From positions 1 to 5,958 of the forward strand of contig CANRAC010000063.1 in the NCBI GenBank assembly GCA_947628495.1: 5,958 nt of DNA, written 5' to 3'. Made by a program: the position numbers and the translations under genes. This DNA is from an uncultured Bacilli bacterium (GTDB lineage: Bacteria; Bacillota_I; Bacilli_A; RF39; UBA660). Under the pieces are notes generated by a model. The model was not told where the DNA came from. It did no database searches and saw only the letters and a program-made list of their open reading frames with translations. Positions 5,473-5,958 of the stretch are shown piece after piece; the first letter of the stretch is position 1, and the number at the start of each line of letters is the position of its first letter.

Positions 5473-5958
5473 ATGCTTATAGGATAACTTCACAATTTCT
5501 AAAAGTTGTAAGTGACTTTCATTAAAGTCACTTTTTATAATTTTTAAAAGCTCTTCATACATATCCTTTAAATCATTATTATCACGATTAAATATTTCAT
5601 TATATAAATAACGAAGTTTCGAAATATTTTTTTCTTCATAAAGCGTTTTCAGTTCTAATTCTAAAAAATGCTTAACATTACGCACTTGGCGCAATTCCTT
5701 ATAATTTAATAAAGATTCTTTTTTTTGATATGATATATTTTCTTTTTTTAAAGAATAGGCAATTTCTAAAACATCAAGTTCTTCTTCTAAAAGCAGGTGA
5801 CTACGAAAGATCGAATTGCCCTCCTGATCAAATTCTAACAAGATAGAATTATTTTCATCAGAAAATAAAGCCATATATTCAATATATTTATTATTCTGAT
5901 CATAACTTTCAGTTTTATTATAAATCAAATCCAAAAATTCTTTATCCACTTTAATATT
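5461..5958 (-). CDS. Unrecognised protein, 5' end probably beyond the window
   Basis: The reading frame is open from the right edge to TAA at 5463-5461, and I do not recognise the product. A GTG at 5949-5947 could start a 162-residue protein. The nine visible bases before it (AATATTAAA) hold no ribosome binding site, and the frame continues to the edge, so an upstream start is likely. The product looks soluble, with no signal peptide or membrane helix in the visible part. A first segment with possible beta strands (residues about 22-52 from the GTG) is followed by a highly charged, mostly helical stretch rich in Glu, Lys and Leu (about 55-160), possibly a coiled coil. Its last four codons overlap the end of trpS, and the trpS terminator lies inside its C-terminal coding region. 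The lack of stops across 498 bases supports a real gene. Confidence 0.7.
   Translation of the reverse strand, partial: NIKVDKEFLDLIYNKTESYDQNNKYIEYMALFSDENNSILLEFDQEGNSIFRSHLLLEEELDVLEIAYSLKKENISYQKKESLLNYKELRQVRNVKHFLELELKTLYEEKNISKLRYLYNEIFNRDNNDLKDMYEELLKIIKSDFNESHLQLLEIVKLSYKHLST
5510..5536 (+). terminator. trpS terminator inside the facing gene
   Basis: AAGTGACTTT (5510-5519), loop CATT, and AAAGTCACTT (5524-5533) form a perfect 10-base stem ending in TTTTT (5532-5536), with another T run after ATAA. It lies 38 bases after the trpS stop. On the minus strand the same bases encode SDFNESH of the facing protein, and the stem is followed there by ACAAC instead of a T run. It should therefore act mainly in the trpS direction. 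Confidence 0.85.

Overview
The window looks like an AT-rich (about one third G+C by eye), Lys/Asn-rich Bacillota chromosome segment. SpmA and SpmB point to an endospore former or a recent descendant of one. The standard bacterial code is in use: spmA ends in TGA at an ATGA overlap with spmB, Trp is written TGG, and all three stop codons occur, which argues against code-4 Mollicutes. The species cannot be named from the sequence. An uncultured gut Bacillota lineage is a guess.

Layout. Minus strand, 1-1339: a small membrane-like protein of unknown function (TTG start), then spmA, then spmB, which runs off the left edge. The spacing suggests one transcription unit. Plus strand, 1408-3814: a secreted D-alanyl-D-alanine carboxypeptidase (DacB/DacF type) and a membrane-anchored GH25 muramidase with a C-terminal SH3-like domain. 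The muramidase ends in a hairpin that also serves the facing gene. Minus strand, 3838-4401: a small acidic lipoprotein of unknown function. Plus strand, 4486-5472: trpS, divergent from the lipoprotein, with the two -10 boxes touching. Minus strand, 5461-5958: an unrecognised protein whose 3' end overlaps trpS by 12 bases and whose coding sequence contains the trpS terminator.

How the genes relate. In Bacillus subtilis dacB-spmA-spmB form one operon for spore cortex modification and core dehydration. Here the same functions lie together, but the carboxypeptidase is on the opposite strand and the small unknown gene sits between it and spmA. The downstream muramidase extends the cell-wall theme. 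The lipoprotein, trpS and the last gene look like separate housekeeping or unknown units. No tRNA, rRNA, CRISPR array, insertion sequence or phage gene was seen, and no gap between genes exceeds 100 bases. I see no clearly new multi-gene system. The most interesting points are the rearranged dac/spm locus with its unknown small protein, and the terminator hidden inside a coding sequence.
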